DNA of 64,000 nucleotides from Escallonia rubra (Eukaryota > Streptophyta > Magnoliopsida > Escalloniales > Escalloniaceae), in the NCBI GenBank assembly GCA_033065855.1, contig JAVXUO010002841.1, positions 62,001 to 126,000 on the forward strand, given 5' to 3'. Positions within the stretch are counted from its first letter, which is position 1, and every line of letters begins with the position of its first letter. The notes beneath the pieces were generated by a model. The model was not told the DNA's origin. It saw only the letters and a list, made by a program, of their open reading frames with translations, and made no database searches. A program made the translations under genes and the position numbers. Of this stretch, positions 33,641 through 45,500 are shown piece by piece.

Positions 33641-33889
33641 TGAGCCCCTTCCCGTGCCCGTTCCTAGCTCCCCCCACCCCCCGCGCCTGGCTTGTACTCT
33701 TCTCCCTTCTCTTAATCGGCTGTATCCGGTTCTCGGCTTGTACATATATGAGTTTTTTTTTATAATAAATACTTTTTATAATTGATTATATATATTTCTT
33801 TCTGTATTGATTATTGCGCGTTGTTGTTGAGAATTGAAAATTGTATTACAGGTCTGGGTAATTGAAAAAAAAAATTCAAAAAAAAATTG
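33641..33889. other. 3' flank of the second CACTA gene
   Basis: A C-rich stretch then AT-rich sequence with AATAAATAC near 33765, a plausible polyadenylation signal. Confidence 0.4.
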
Positions 33890-34282
33890 ACTTTTGGCGA
33901 CAGATTAATTCCGTCGCTAAAGTATTCCTACAATTACTTATTTAGCGACGGAATATTCCGTCGCTAAATAAGTTTTTTAGCGACGGAATATTCCGTCTCT
34001 ACAATATTTAATCCGTCGCTAATTTGACAAAAAAGAAAATAAATTAAAATTCTAAAAATACAATTAGCGACGGAATATCCGTCGCTAATGAAAAATAGAT
34101 CCGTCGGGAAAACTGACATATTTAGCGACGGATTTAAAAATTCCGTCGCTAAACTATTAGTGACGGGCTTTTATACGAGGGATTTTTAGCGACGGTGAAT
34201 CCGTCGCTAATTCTTTTAGCGACGGAATTTGGGGTTTTAGCGAAGGATTTCCCCGTCGCTAAAAGCCTGTTTTCTTGTAGTG
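33890..34282. repeat. 3' subterminal repeats and TIR of the CACTA element
   Basis: About a dozen TTAGCGACGGA / TCCGTCGCTAA words in both orientations, ending in TTTTCTTGTAGTG at 34282. Confidence 0.9.
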
Positions 34283-34810
34283 TTGGCATTTATAATGCGT
34301 CCAATTAGTATACCAAGTCTAGGAAGCTTTAAGGATTTGACGCTATATACTCTCTACCTTGTATTATTTGTTTGGCTGACAAATAATAGTTTTAAGTTTG
34401 AGGTCCAGTGACTCCTAGGACGAACCTCCTATATCAGGGGGATGATTTAAAAAAAAGTGAATGAAAAGTTTAACTTCTTTGGGCGCGGGGTATTCTATAA
34501 TTTTATATCTCGGGTTGGGCCATTGGAATAATTTGATTAGTTTTACGTCGTTAAGTCTATGATGGAGTGATATGTTATTGAGCGCAATATAAATACATTT
34601 GAAAATTAGAGAACTTAAGCACATTTTGGGTAATTATAGAATATGTTTATAAAGTAAGGGTTCGTAGATTTGAACATGTGTTACATTATTGGCTTGTGAG
34701 ATAACCGATGAAAGAGGAAGACGAAGGGCGTGGGAGGGAAGCCTAAAATCCGCTCACAACAGCTTCTGTATTCTGATTAGATTTAAGAGCTTTAGTCATT
34801 TTCTTTCTTA
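34283..34810. other. CACTA right flank, no gene
   Basis: It begins with the TTG target duplication. The remainder is AT-rich with no recognisable exon or terminus. Confidence 0.45.
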
Positions 34811-34916
34811 AGGTTTTATGACAGAACCATGAAATTGAGGAGACCAATTGGGAATCTGAAGAATATATGCGACGTACTTATCCGCACCTTTGGCTCCTCA
34901 GGTACATTTGATTCCG
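34811..34916 (+). pseudogene. Ty3/gypsy chromovirus pol C-terminal end
   Basis: Reads KVL-stop-QNHEIEETNWESEEYMRRTYPHLW, where the stop (TGA) replaces the usual TGG of the VLW motif. The EEATWE-type segment, then (M)R..YP.L, is the standard end of chromovirus (Tekay/Del-like) integrase polyproteins. Everything upstream is lost. Confidence 0.75.
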
Positions 34917-34946
34917 AGGATGGAATTTTTATTAAGGGGGGGAGGA

Positions 34947-37039
34947 TATTAGACCCCAGATATTTAAATGTTTAAAAAAAGGGAGGGGAAAAAACATAGA
35001 GAAAAGAGTTTTGGGACATATGGGTATTCTGCAATTTTTATTATGTTAAGAATATAAGTATTTCTTTAGGGTATTAATACTTTACGTACTATATATATTC
35101 TCTAAGAACTCTAAGAGCACACCAAAGTTCAGAAAAATCTCCAGAGAATCCTTAGGAAGAGCCTTTTGAGAGTTTGATCATTACTTTGAGGTAAGAATTT
35201 ATATTCAGGTATCGAATTGAGGTTTGTAGTTGAAATCCTTACGAATTTTTGTCATTACTGGAACCTTAATTATAACTTTTGGGTATATTAATTTTTAGGG
35301 ATTTTGATTTAATTGATTTAGAAGATCAAAGTTTTGGGTTGATTTGCACAATTGAAGGTAAGGGTTTATCTTTTTTGACATCTAATTTAGCATTTGACCA
35401 ATCATTCACATGTTTGTAAGGGTTTACATTTGAAAATCTCAATTAGCACTAAATCGATCAAGTTTATTTGTTTAGAGGTTTAATTCTTTAAATCAGCTCG
35501 AATTGATTGTTGGTGTTCCTGCGTCAAACAATGTCCGAATTTTGTAATGGGTTTTTGTGGCAATCGAAAATTTTAGACTGCTTCTTTGTTGCCTCGATTC
35601 CCGTACAAGCAAATTGTTCGTTTGAAATTTCTATTTGTATCAATTCCTTGTATAGGTAATGATGAATCCTTTTGTGCTCTTCCACCCCGTTACCATTGGA
35701 TCTGGATTTTGTAAATCCAACAGTGGTAATACTTATCCCTTCTGTTTTCTTGCAAGGCCATGTCGTCCACTTTAATTTCCAGGGTCAAGTCTTAACTTGT
35801 GCTCTCTTTGTTGTACTTTTGGTACGCTATCTCCAGGGCCAGACGTTCGTTTGTGCGCCTTTAGGTTGTACTTTTGTGGTTTAGTTAATGTAGTTCCCGT
35901 TCGACAAAAAAAAATTTGATGAATCCTTTTGTAACTTTTCACTTATTTTTCTTGAAACTAGTGCCCATTGACATCACTTTTATGGAGTTTCTCATATTGT
36001 TGTTCACCCATGAATGTCAGATTGGCTGTACACATCTCACCTGCCATGAATATTGAGTGTAGTGACCTCGTTTTGCGTGTAAACTCTGTTTAACATATGA
36101 ATTCTCGTATTTAAGATGTTCTTTTTTTTGTTGTTTCCTTTGTTGCGTGGGATCGTCATTCCCAGAATATGAGTGATACGTTTCTCGATATTTTGGACAT
36201 TGAATTTAATTGTCCTTTTCCAGTTCATTTTTTTTAATTTAACCCGTGCTGAGAGTACTTGTTCCTACAATTAATCGTGTCATTACTTTACAAACATCTA
36301 CTTGCAGTTTTGACCGACCAGCTATCAGAAAATAGTATCTAGAGATCTTTTTCACTGCTAGTCTATGTATTAGGTGTTATTATATATTTTGATGAGCCAT
36401 GTCACGTGTATGTGACTTTAAGTTTCTGACTTACCCCCGTAGATTGGAACGTAGGATGAGCTAGAGATCGCGATCTAATTTTCTGAACTTGGTTTTCACG
36501 TGTCAGTGATGGCATGTGTGACCTTATTCTGAATGGCTCTCTAGTGTATGTCTCTATATAAAAACATATTTTGGCATTTCAAAATTCTTTCGTGTATCTG
36601 TTATGTTAAACAATTATGTATGTCCGCAATTTCGTTTTCGCAGACATCTTGTATCCTTCTTGGTTGGTCCGTTGAGTGACCATACTAGGCATTTGGTTCA
36701 CTCCCTTATTATTTTCCTTTTCAGGTGATCAGTTGGTGGGATTGGATTACAAGGCTAGTTGTGTAACTAAGAGTTATTGATTTTTATCTCAGAGTCAGTA
36801 TTAGTATTTTTAGATAAAATAATTAAGACACTTGAGTTTGTTTAGAATTTATTTTGGAACTCCGTGTCGGAGAAATTTGGATTATATAAATGCTTTAGGC
36901 CGCTATGGCATTTATTGATGTATTTTTGGGATTGATTAGTAGATGTTCTGAATGACCACTTAGGAGATTTTGTGATATTATCGAGGTTTTCTAACTTTGT
37001 TTACTTGATATTAACGCTCTGAAAATTTGGGGCATTACA
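34947..37039 (+). mobile_element. 3' LTR of a chromovirus-like gypsy element, 2.1 kb
   Basis: A polypurine tract (AAGGGGGGGAGG, ~34934-34945) precedes the start TATTAGACCCC, a decayed TGTTAG type. The end is GGGGCATTACA at 37039. It has an AT-rich TATA-like stretch near 35085-35100, followed by a CTCTAAGAACTC start-like region, and a GAGGTAAGAATTT donor-like word near 35187. It abuts a Tat-type integrase remnant directly. The 5' LTR is not in the window, so no target duplication can be read. Confidence 0.75.
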
Positions 37040-37810
37040 ACAGAAGCCAGGCCAATGAAGACAGTTACGCAAGAAAGTGTCATCACAATTATTAAAGAGA
37101 ATATAATCCACCGATTTGGATTACCTCAAACAATCACGGCTGATAGAGGTACGATTTTCACTGGGGGCCAAATACGTGAATTTGCTAAAGAGTATAAGTT
37201 TGAAATAATAAAATTTACCCCTTATTACGCGTAAGAAAATGGCCAAGCTGAAAGAAACAAATAAATCCATTAAGCACATCATGGAAAGAGCTATTGAAGA
37301 TACCCCAAATGACTAGCATCGGCTGTTATCGGAAGTCCTTTGGGCATTTCGAACTTCCCCAAAGTCTAGTACAGGGGTAACTCCATATTGGCATGATCAT
37401 GTATTACCCATGAAAATAACAGTAAGATCTTTCTGAGTAGCTATGCAAAACAGCATTCCGATAACAAATATAATGAAGCTATGGCAATTGAGCTAGAAGA
37501 TCTTGACGATCATCGATTGGATACTTTGGATAGACTGTACGCTAAAAAATTAAAGGTAAGTTGATCTTACAACCAAAGAGTTTTGCCAAAAACATTTCAA
37601 GAAAAAGAGTTAGTTTGGAAGACTATCCTACCTACAGGATCAAAAGATCCAAAATTTGGAAAATGGTCCCCAAACTGGGAAAGACCTTTTCTAATTCCTA
37701 AAGTTTTAAGAGGTGGAGCATATTGGTTAAAATCGTTGGAAGGACAATTGCATGCCAAACCTATCAACCGTCGATATCTAAAAAAATACATTCCCTCCAT
37801 GTGGGAATGA
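37040..37810 (+). pseudogene. Ty3/gypsy (Tat-like) integrase remnant
   Basis: Reads ARPMKTVTQESVITIIKEN, then HRFGLPQTITADRGTIFTGGQ, an asparagine/alanine-rich FTPYYA segment with a stop, then a GQAERNK box and LWAFRTSPKSSTGVTPY. These are the catalytic core motifs of plant gypsy integrases of the Tat/Ogre type. The C-terminal part is open from 37583 (KFGKWSPNWERPFLIPKVL, HAKPINRRYLKKY). Several stops and frame changes are present. The N-terminus is cut by the LTR ending at 37039. It is followed by the LTR at 38193. Confidence 0.8.
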
Positions 37811-38192
37811 GTCAAACCAATCGATAGAGATAATTCGACATAAAAGAACTGCAAATAAAAATCTAAGAGAAATAGTTTGATAACAAATAACAGTCTAAGA
37901 GCAACAGTTTGATTAAAGAAAGGACTGTCTACATGACAGAAAAATCAGACACCGGTAGTCGCAGTTTCTAACTACCGCTTTGAACGGAAAAGTTAAAACT
38001 TGCTGCCGTGATTTTGCAAAACTTCTGGTGTTTAACTCAAAAAGGTTAGGCTTCTGGCAAACATGGGCTTTAACTCATAGTGGAGTTGAGGTTGCCGTGT
38101 TGAATCTGCAATACCGAAAGTATCGGTCCATAAAAAATAAATTCTCGTTCTCATCAGAAGCTTTGGAGTGGAAGTTTGGAAATCATCGGACA
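37811..38192. other. Tat-type 3' untranslated region before the LTR
   Basis: Non-coding, with repeated AACAGT(T/C)TAAGAG words, running to a weak purine tract (GGAGTGGAAGTTTGG, ~38165) just before the LTR. Confidence 0.45.
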
Positions 38193-39553
38193 TGTATACT
38201 CCAAAAAATTATTTTACCCGTCAATTGTAAATAATTTTACTGACTAGTCATATATTCAACATCACGGAAAATGATAATAACATGGAGTCAAAATAAAATG
38301 ATGGTCTCGGTCTAAAGTTAAGTAAGAAGAACTAGCCCAAATAAATTTATTTGGCATAGCTCAAGTGTGGTCTTACTACCATAAAAGTCAAATAAATCAA
38401 CTTCGACTAGGGAAAGTATGTCTAAATTAAATGGAAATAACAATCCATTTAATTGAGAAATTAGGATTGAATTAAAGGGGACAAAAATCGCTTTGATTAC
38501 GAAGTCGAAGCCCAAATCATGGGTTTTTTCAAATCTAAGGCTCTGTTTGAAAACATTTTCGTTTTCAATTTTTTCTTCACTTTTGTAAATTGGAAGAAAG
38601 AAACGCGTTTGGCACACAGTTTTAATTTTTTTTTTTCAGTTTTGAAAACCAATTTTAAAAACAGAGCTATTTTTGAAAGCTCTCATTTAGGAGTTTTGAG
38701 TTTTGGTTTTTATTTTGAGACCACCACTACCACCATCCTCCCAGCGGCCACAGCCACCGACCACCGCAGGCCACAGCGGTCGCCGCCGGCCACCACCACG
38801 CCCCACCATTGCCACTGCAAACTACCACCATTGCCATCGTAAACCACCACCAAAGAAAAAAGTCAAAATAAAAACTGGGTAATCAAGCACCCAAAAGAAA
38901 AAACTCAAAATAAAACTGGGTAATCAAACACCAATTTGTTTTTGTAAAAAATAAAAACTAAACTGGTTTTGGTTTTGTTTTTTTTGGAAACGGGAAACCA
39001 AAAACTGGAAGTGATTTCAAACGCTACCTTAGTCTACCACATTGCCTATAAACTGAGGGCTTAGGGTAGAGAATGACACATAAGGTCTCTGCGATCAAAG
39101 TCAACGCTCTGTTGAAACTCTATCGTCTCCCAAGTTTTCCTTCATTTGAAGAAAAATATGCACTAACGCAGTGTTGTTATTTAATCGAGCACTTAAAAGA
39201 CACGAATATTGATTTCTCTTTCATCTAAAAGCAAGGAGAAATTACTTAACTTAGGTGATCCCACAAGTCAAGGATTGCCGCACTTTTTCGGAATAAAGCC
39301 TCAGAGCCCTCGATCAAGCATCGCTTCGACGATCTTTCAACTGTGAAGTTTGAAGAAGCCAAAATCCATGTTTCAAAATCAAGCTATTTCAGCCCTTAGA
39401 TCATGACATACTCGAAAATTGAATCAGAAGATTTACAATAATTTTGTGTAAAAATCATAGAGTGGTGTAATCCTTTAGTTTAAATCATTTTATTTAATCT
39501 TGTACAATTATTTCTTGTCTTGCAGCTTTAGACACGAAATTTGCGTGTATAAA
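38193..39553 (+). mobile_element. Tat-like LTR, left copy (contains a MITE)
   Basis: It starts TGTATACTCCAAAAAATTATTTTACCC and matches the right copy through CTAGTCATATATTCA, GATGGTCTCGGTC and TTGTACAATTATTTCTT. It ends near GCGTGTATA. Minus the insertion at 38535-39032 it is ~865 bases, like the right copy (~883). The TATA-like CCTATAAACTGAGGGC is near 39045. The sequence just after the end (CTGGCAGGCCTGGTGGGACC) is where the primer-binding site should be. Confidence 0.8.
38535..39032. mobile_element. MITE-like insertion in the left Tat LTR
   Basis: The left end CTAAGGCTCTGTTTGAAAAC and the right end (reverse complement) CTAAGGTAGCGTTTGAAATC form imperfect terminal inverted repeats. The right LTR copy lacks the ~500 bases at the matching place (CAAATTTGAGCCTAACACC). 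The centre has a CCACCACC-rich core. The superfamily is not clear because no clean target duplication is visible. Confidence 0.7.
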
Positions 39554-39679
39554 TTTCTGGCAGGCCTGGTGGGACCATTTTGCCTCTCATATCTTTCTCC
39601 TTACAAAATTTTCAAATAACCTTCGACACGTCAACAAAGAAAGTGCAGTAGACTCAAGCCATGGAGAACGCCCTGAAAA

Positions 39680-41036
39680 GTGCCAAAACAAGAAGCAACA
39701 ACAACACTTCTACTGGTTCCACGACTTGAAGTAGAGCCAAGGATGAAATTACTCTCCCCAGTCACGTGGTGGTACCAGTTTCCAAGCATAGGACAAGCCA
39801 CGTGTTTTGTTCAAAGAGGTCCTCATTTTGGGTTGTTAGAAAGGCGGGATATCGAGATCAAAATGATTTTTTTGTTAGAAAATAATGTGCATCATGAAGT
39901 GTCTCCACAATCAATCCAACACGCCTCTGATGTAGACTCCAGCACTGGCGCACAATTAGAATCGTCCCCAGGGAGCCTGAAACACCGTATGTCCCTAACA
40001 TGCTCCGAATCAAATATTTCTACACCAACTGTTACCATGCAAGTCTTGATGACGGGAGTCATGTCAGTCGAGGAGCAGCTAGCTGCTATGTCGTGTGCCA
40101 TTGAAAATCTGACTAAGATAATAAAGGAAAAAGGCTTCCAAAGTGCGACTTTCATGAGTAGGTTGGAGTTGCAATCCAATGAAAAGCCTAACCACGGTGA
40201 AGTTAATGAGGCCTCCAAGAAGAATGACACCAATGAGAGTAAGTCCGTCTCCATCACTTTTCTGTCTATCCAGCAGCTACAAGAAATGATAGCAAACAAA
40301 TTAGGGCTCAATTAATATGGAGGAACATCTTGCGACACTCTCATGTATTGGAAGCCCTATACAAAGTTAATCGACAACATGACGATGCCAGTCGGGTATC
40401 AACTACCTAAGTTCCAGCAGTTTGATGGGAAGGGCAACCTAAGGCAGCACGTCGCCCATTTCATCGAGACTCATGAAGTAGTTCGTCCGGTCAACAAAGG
40501 GAACGCCTTTGATTGGTATACTGATTCGGAGCCCAAGTCAATAAATTGTTACGAAGAAATGGGGTGTGAGTTCCATAATCATTTCTACAGCACCGACCAT
40601 TTTGTGTGCATGATGGAACTTACAAACACCAAGCAACGGAAAGAGGAGCCTGCAATGGATTACATCAAGAGGTGGCGAGCCTTGAGCTTGGATTATAAAG
40701 AAAGACTGTTTGAAGCCTCTATTATGGAAATGTGTATACAAGGCATGAATTGGGGGTTCTTGTACATTCTTCAAGGTCACAAACCCTGTACCTTTGAGGA
40801 TCTAGCAACACGAGACCACAACATGGCGATCACAATGGCAAGTCACGCTCGAAATAACCCACCAATAGGTGACTCCCGTGAAGACACCAGAGAAGCAAGA
40901 TGGCGGTGGGGTGTTCAAAAGCAATAGCATAATATTTGATTGTTGTCACTGCAACTCCGATAAAGATATCCAATAAACATAAAAAGGAGAAAGAAGAAAA
41001 GAAGAAGAATCAGCCTCAAGGGAGAGAAAGTCAATG
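39680..41036 (+). pseudogene. Tat-like gag, 5' part (split by the minus-strand LTR element)
   Basis: The first frame (39680-40315) has a helix like other Tat leaders (MSVEEQLAAMSCAIENLTKI). The second frame (40343-40927) is a Retrotrans_gag domain: PKFQQFDGKGN, HVAHFIETH, NAFDWYTD, TNTKQRKEEPAMDYIKRWRAL and CIQGMNWGFLYILQG. Relative to the usual pattern a piece between FIETH and NAFDWY is missing. After a stop at 40925 the frame resumes with KKEKEEKKKNQPQGRESQW up to the insertion. Joined across the duplicated GCCAA it continues at 54541. Confidence 0.85.
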
Positions 41037-41041
41037 GCCAA

Positions 41042-42379
41042 TATGGCACATCGCCTCGGAAAAACTTCCTGCAAAAAGGATTTTCAGGAGTCGCCATCTT
41101 ATTTAATAAGAAAAAAATAAAAAAGTGACTCAAAGGTGTCCAAGAAAAACTATTGAGAAACCATGAGAAGGTCCGGAGACTAAGTTACGCAATTGGAAAT
41201 TGTTAGGCACCCACCGCGCCCTTTCGGTTTCTACTTCATTTTTGAATTATAGCCTTAAGAACAAGTAGCATGCAAAATATGATAAAACTAACCCTAAGTT
41301 TATCCTTATGTTTTGGCTTGAACTCGACATCAGGTGTCGAGTTGCCTACGTATCCGGTCAGACTAACCAGAATCAAAACCGTCGTAGTTCGACTTTGATC
41401 CTATGGGAAGTAGTATACAATTCGAGACTTAAATTTAGACAAAGAAAATGAAAATAACTCTTTTTGTCTTGAAATGAAATGTGACTATGGGGAAAGGATG
41501 AAAATTTATATGATTTCTACCCTAAGAAAGTCGATAGAAGTTACCTCGAGATGCAGCTTGCCTTGATGACTCAAGAATGCTCGCCATTGGATCCACGATG
41601 CAAAGGACAAAGTGACGTCTCTAGAGTGATTTGGATGGCTAAAATTCTTGAGAGAAGCTGGACATCTCTTCACGAGGAAATGGCATGCAAACTCTAAAAA
41701 AAATAAGCTTCAGAAATGGACTTAATGTCTCGCCCCCTCAAAATGGAGGCCAAGACCCGTGATCAGGGTTGCAGAATTTGATAAGATTGGCAACGCCAAA
41801 TTGCGTGACTGTAGATAAATCAGAATAAGTGATAAAATCGTAAATTGATAAAAGTCAACTAATCGACATGTTAATCAATAAAGCCAGTTCACCCCATTAA
41901 TTCCAAATATATTTTTTTCCCAATTTATCGACATTATCTCACCCTAATTTCGGTAATTATTTCAAAAATCATTAATAGGATGTACCAGATTCGGGATAAG
42001 TCATCATTTAAACCATAAAATAGATTGATTTATCTTTACATCAAGGATAAATCATGAATTATTTTTCCAAAATCATCTAGACAAAATAAAATCAATCAAG
42101 ATAATTTAAATCATGGACCAGACTTAATCTACATGGACTGGACTAAATGTAATGAACTGGCCTGACATACTATACTGGATTAGACATGCAATGGACTGGA
42201 CTATTAAACTACAAGGACGGAACAGTACAATTAAACTGGACCAAATTGATCAAATAAAACTAGACTGGATAAAATAATTAAACTACATCACTAAGCCTAA
42301 ACTCAATAATGCATTTTAATTAATAATGAAGCCCCTTAATTAATTAATTAAAAATGCCTACAAAAATGGGGTGTCTACA
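41042..42379 (-). mobile_element. 3' LTR of the minus-strand element
   Basis: 1338 bases aligned with 53208-54535. Shared phrases include AGTGACTCAAAGGTGTCCAAG, GACTAAGTTAC, CCCTTTCGGT, TGCCTACGTATCC and the end CAAAAATGGGGTGTC. Its outer end is degenerate (TATGGCACA for TGTGGCGCA). Confidence 0.9.
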
Positions 42380-42526
42380 GAGCCCCTCAGTGAGAGAGCG
42401 CGTTGGCGGGCGAACATCACCCAAAATTAAGGACAACACATTTTTGTAGTGAAAAGACGGGAAAAAAAAACGACGTGACTCAAAGACAGTCCAAAAGATG
42501 TACTCACACAAATATGAGGTCAAACT
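42380..42526 (-). other. Interior next to the 3' LTR with the polypurine tract
   Basis: On the minus strand GAGGGGCTC abuts the LTR start TGTAGACACC. The rest is non-coding and ends at the solo LTR insertion. Confidence 0.6.
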
Positions 42527-45500
42527 TGTGATACCCCGGAAAATACCGAAAATTAATCTAACCGTGAGTTTGATTAACTAAGGGATGCTATTTTTATTAA
42601 GTAGCATCATTTTGGTGACAATTAAGTGTTAAGGAGCTAAATAAGGGGTTAGTGTGGCCGTGGGGGTTGAAATGTAATTTTGGAAAGTTAAGGGGCAAAA
42701 ATGTAATTTTGGAAAATATGATGAACATGGGATGCATATCTTTATTAAGTAGCATCCTTTTGATGATAATGAGCTATTAGGGGGCTAAAGGAGGGGTTAG
42801 GGTGATTTTGGGGTCAAATTGTAATTTTCAAAAGTTGAGGGGTCAAAATGCAATTTTAGAAAGTTGAGGGGCCAAAGTGCAAATTTTGAAACTTTGCAAA
42901 ATGTGGCATAACCTGGGGAAAACAGGCCATGCACGATGGCCACCTCCTGGTTGTATCAAGCTGACTCAAATTGGGAAATTATAAACTATGTTTGGATAAG
43001 ATTTAATGGTGTTAAATATAAACGGAAAATTTGGGGTGCAAAATAGAAATAAAGAGAAGTCAAGAACTCAGCTCAAGAACACGCACAGTAGCAGCCACGA
43101 GAAGGAAGGAAAAAGAGGGGAAGGAAAGAAAAAAAAGGGTTGATTAATCCGAACCCTAACAGGGTATGATTACGAACCCAAAATTGTGGAAATTGGGATG
43201 AATTTAGTTGAATATAAACATGTATGTCTCGGTTGTATATATAAATATATTTGGTTATGCTAATATGTGGTTGGGGATGAAGAAATTGAGGTTAATTTGT
43301 GTTGGAAATCATGAACATAAGACCCTAAACCAACAAGGAAAGAGAAAACGAACTAGGGTTTTGAATTGGGTTGATTTTGGTGTGCGTGGGTGTGTGTTTT
43401 AGTGGGTGTTCTTCATCCATGGTGGGTTCGATTTGAATTGTGGGTGTTTAATTAAGTGAAATTGTGTTAACCGAAAGGATTTAGGGTTCTCAAGTGTAGT
43501 GTAATGCAATTTAAGTGGTTTAAGGGTATAAAACATTGTGGAATCATGCGTGATTGGGGATGAAAATACCCAGGTGTGTCACGGCTGAAGGAGGAAGAAG
43601 ATAAGTGTGTGTGCGTGAAGGTGACCTAGTGTGTGTGTTGATGTGAATAGTGACTGTTTTTGTCACTAAATGTGGGAATTAAGTAATCAGTTTGGAATTC
43701 GAATTTTTAAAAATAGTTAGAGTCGGATTTAGCCAAAGTGCAAAAAATAGACCCTACTTATTTTTAGGAGACTTGTATCGTGAAAACTGTTCAGATTTTT
43801 CCAAGGTCGGGAAGGGGTGAACCGATGCGGAAAGTTTGGAACTTTACAGTGAAATTTAAAATATCAAACGATAGCGATTTTGCGCAAAACTTTTATGAGG
43901 ACTCTATGATGCTGAGAAGTTCCATTTCCCAAGATTTCGGGTCATTTCGAAGTCGTTAGCTATTTTTGGCCGAACGGGCTTTTAAGCATTCGGTCCGAAC
44001 ACCGGTTCGAGATTTTTGGAAAAAAATTTTGTAAAATACTTTTTAACTCAAGAATGAATTCAAGAGGCTTAAAATAGCATTTTAAAGCACTTTTGATATT
44101 TTTCTGATGCCGGGAACCCTCAGGGGGCGTTTTGGTAATTTACCGCCCAGATAGGGGTATTTTGGTAATTTTCCCGGTAAAGTTTTTCAAAAGAATTTTA
44201 GTCCGGGAAGGGTTGTAAAACACCTGAAAGGTTGTTTTGAAGTTGATTCGGGGGCATTTCGGTAATTTGCCGCCCAAAGGGGGGGTATTTTTGTAAATTT
44301 TTCCTGTAAAATACTTTGAAGGACTGTTGGTTTGGGAAGGGGTGTAAGACATCTGAAAATTTATTTTAAAGGGGTTTTGAGGATATGTTGGTGTAGCGGC
44401 TATTATGGGGTATTTTGGTAACTTGTCATGTTGACGCCAAATTTTAGAAAACACACGTAATTCTGTGCTCGGAGAGGTGAAAAATGAGGAATGGTGTTAA
44501 TACGTTCAAATAATGAGGTATTAGTTATTGTTAATGCGTTGGTAAGGCTAGGTTAAGGATCTAGTTATTGGATCAGATTAACAAGCTGTCGTAAGACGCT
44601 ATAAATGATTAAATGGGAATGGGTAGAATTGGGAGTGCGTATATGTGGAATGATTTCTAACGAGTAGAGTATTATTTGACTAAGTGATGCAGCTCGTTGC
44701 GAACAGAGATTGCGAGTTGCTTCGGCTATAAGCCAATCAGGTCAGGACAATGCGGTTCTGATATGCTAATTCATTGTTTAGATTAGCATGCCATGTTGAT
44801 GACGTACTGTTGAATTCTTGTCGCTATGATTGGACACCGTTAGTCATTGTGACCGGTATATGCATATTTGAATTGTGCTGTTGAGGACTTCGGGTAAAAT
44901 AAATTTTCCTTGGTCCGCCCTGTTGATAGAATTTAATGAGGATGATGCGTGTCCTAGTATGCTATGATTCGATTCGATTAGCATACCTGAAGTCGATGAT
45001 GATATTGTGTAGGAGTTGTTGTGTGGTGGTTGTGAGATGCCGGCAATTATTGATAGCCGATATCTCTTCTCTTTGAGAACACTATTGAGGACTTGTGGCA
45101 ACTTCTCTCGAGTCCATCCTATCGTTGATGATGATGTTGTTGAGGTCGTTGCGTGTTGTTGTGAAATGTCGGCACTTATTGGTAGTCGACATTTCTCTTA
45201 TGTAAGAACGTTGTTGAGGACTTGCGGTAATCTTCTCCCAAGTCCGCCCTGTTGATGATGTCACGTTGAACTCTTGTGGTTAGGTCTGAACACCGGTTGA
45301 TCTTCTGATCCGGTATTCCTTATTGAGCTGTGTTGTTGAGGATATAAGGTGGAATAAATTTTCCCTTAGTCCGCCCTGTTGATGAAGTCTTGTTGCTTGG
45401 TTGTAAGGTGGTTAGGGAAAGCACTCTAGATGAGTTCCCTGCTTGTTGACAGTGTCTCTTCTATTTACTTGAAACTGAAATGAACATCCCGTAAAATGGG

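Larger units (their letters stand above)
23757..34282 (+). mobile_element. Complete CACTA (En/Spm) DNA transposon, 10.5 kb
   Basis: The left end CACTACAAGAAAA (23757) and the right end TTTTCTTGTAGTG (to 34282) are inverted repeats. Flanking 3-base direct repeats TTG (23754-23756 and 34283-34285) are the expected CACTA target duplication. Subterminal regions are dense in GACGGA/TCCGTC words. Inside are three satellite-like blocks, a TNP2-type transposase gene and a second transposase-associated gene, both rightward. It is nearly autonomous: one nonsense codon and one damaged splice acceptor are the lesions I see. Confidence 0.95.

Noticed and set aside
21987..37039. LTR pair of one large element (21987 and 34947-37039) with the CACTA element inside
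   Set aside because: The start at 21987 matches the reverse complement of a gypsy LTR 3' end, so the two are in opposite orientation and not the same sequence; they cannot be the two LTRs of one element.
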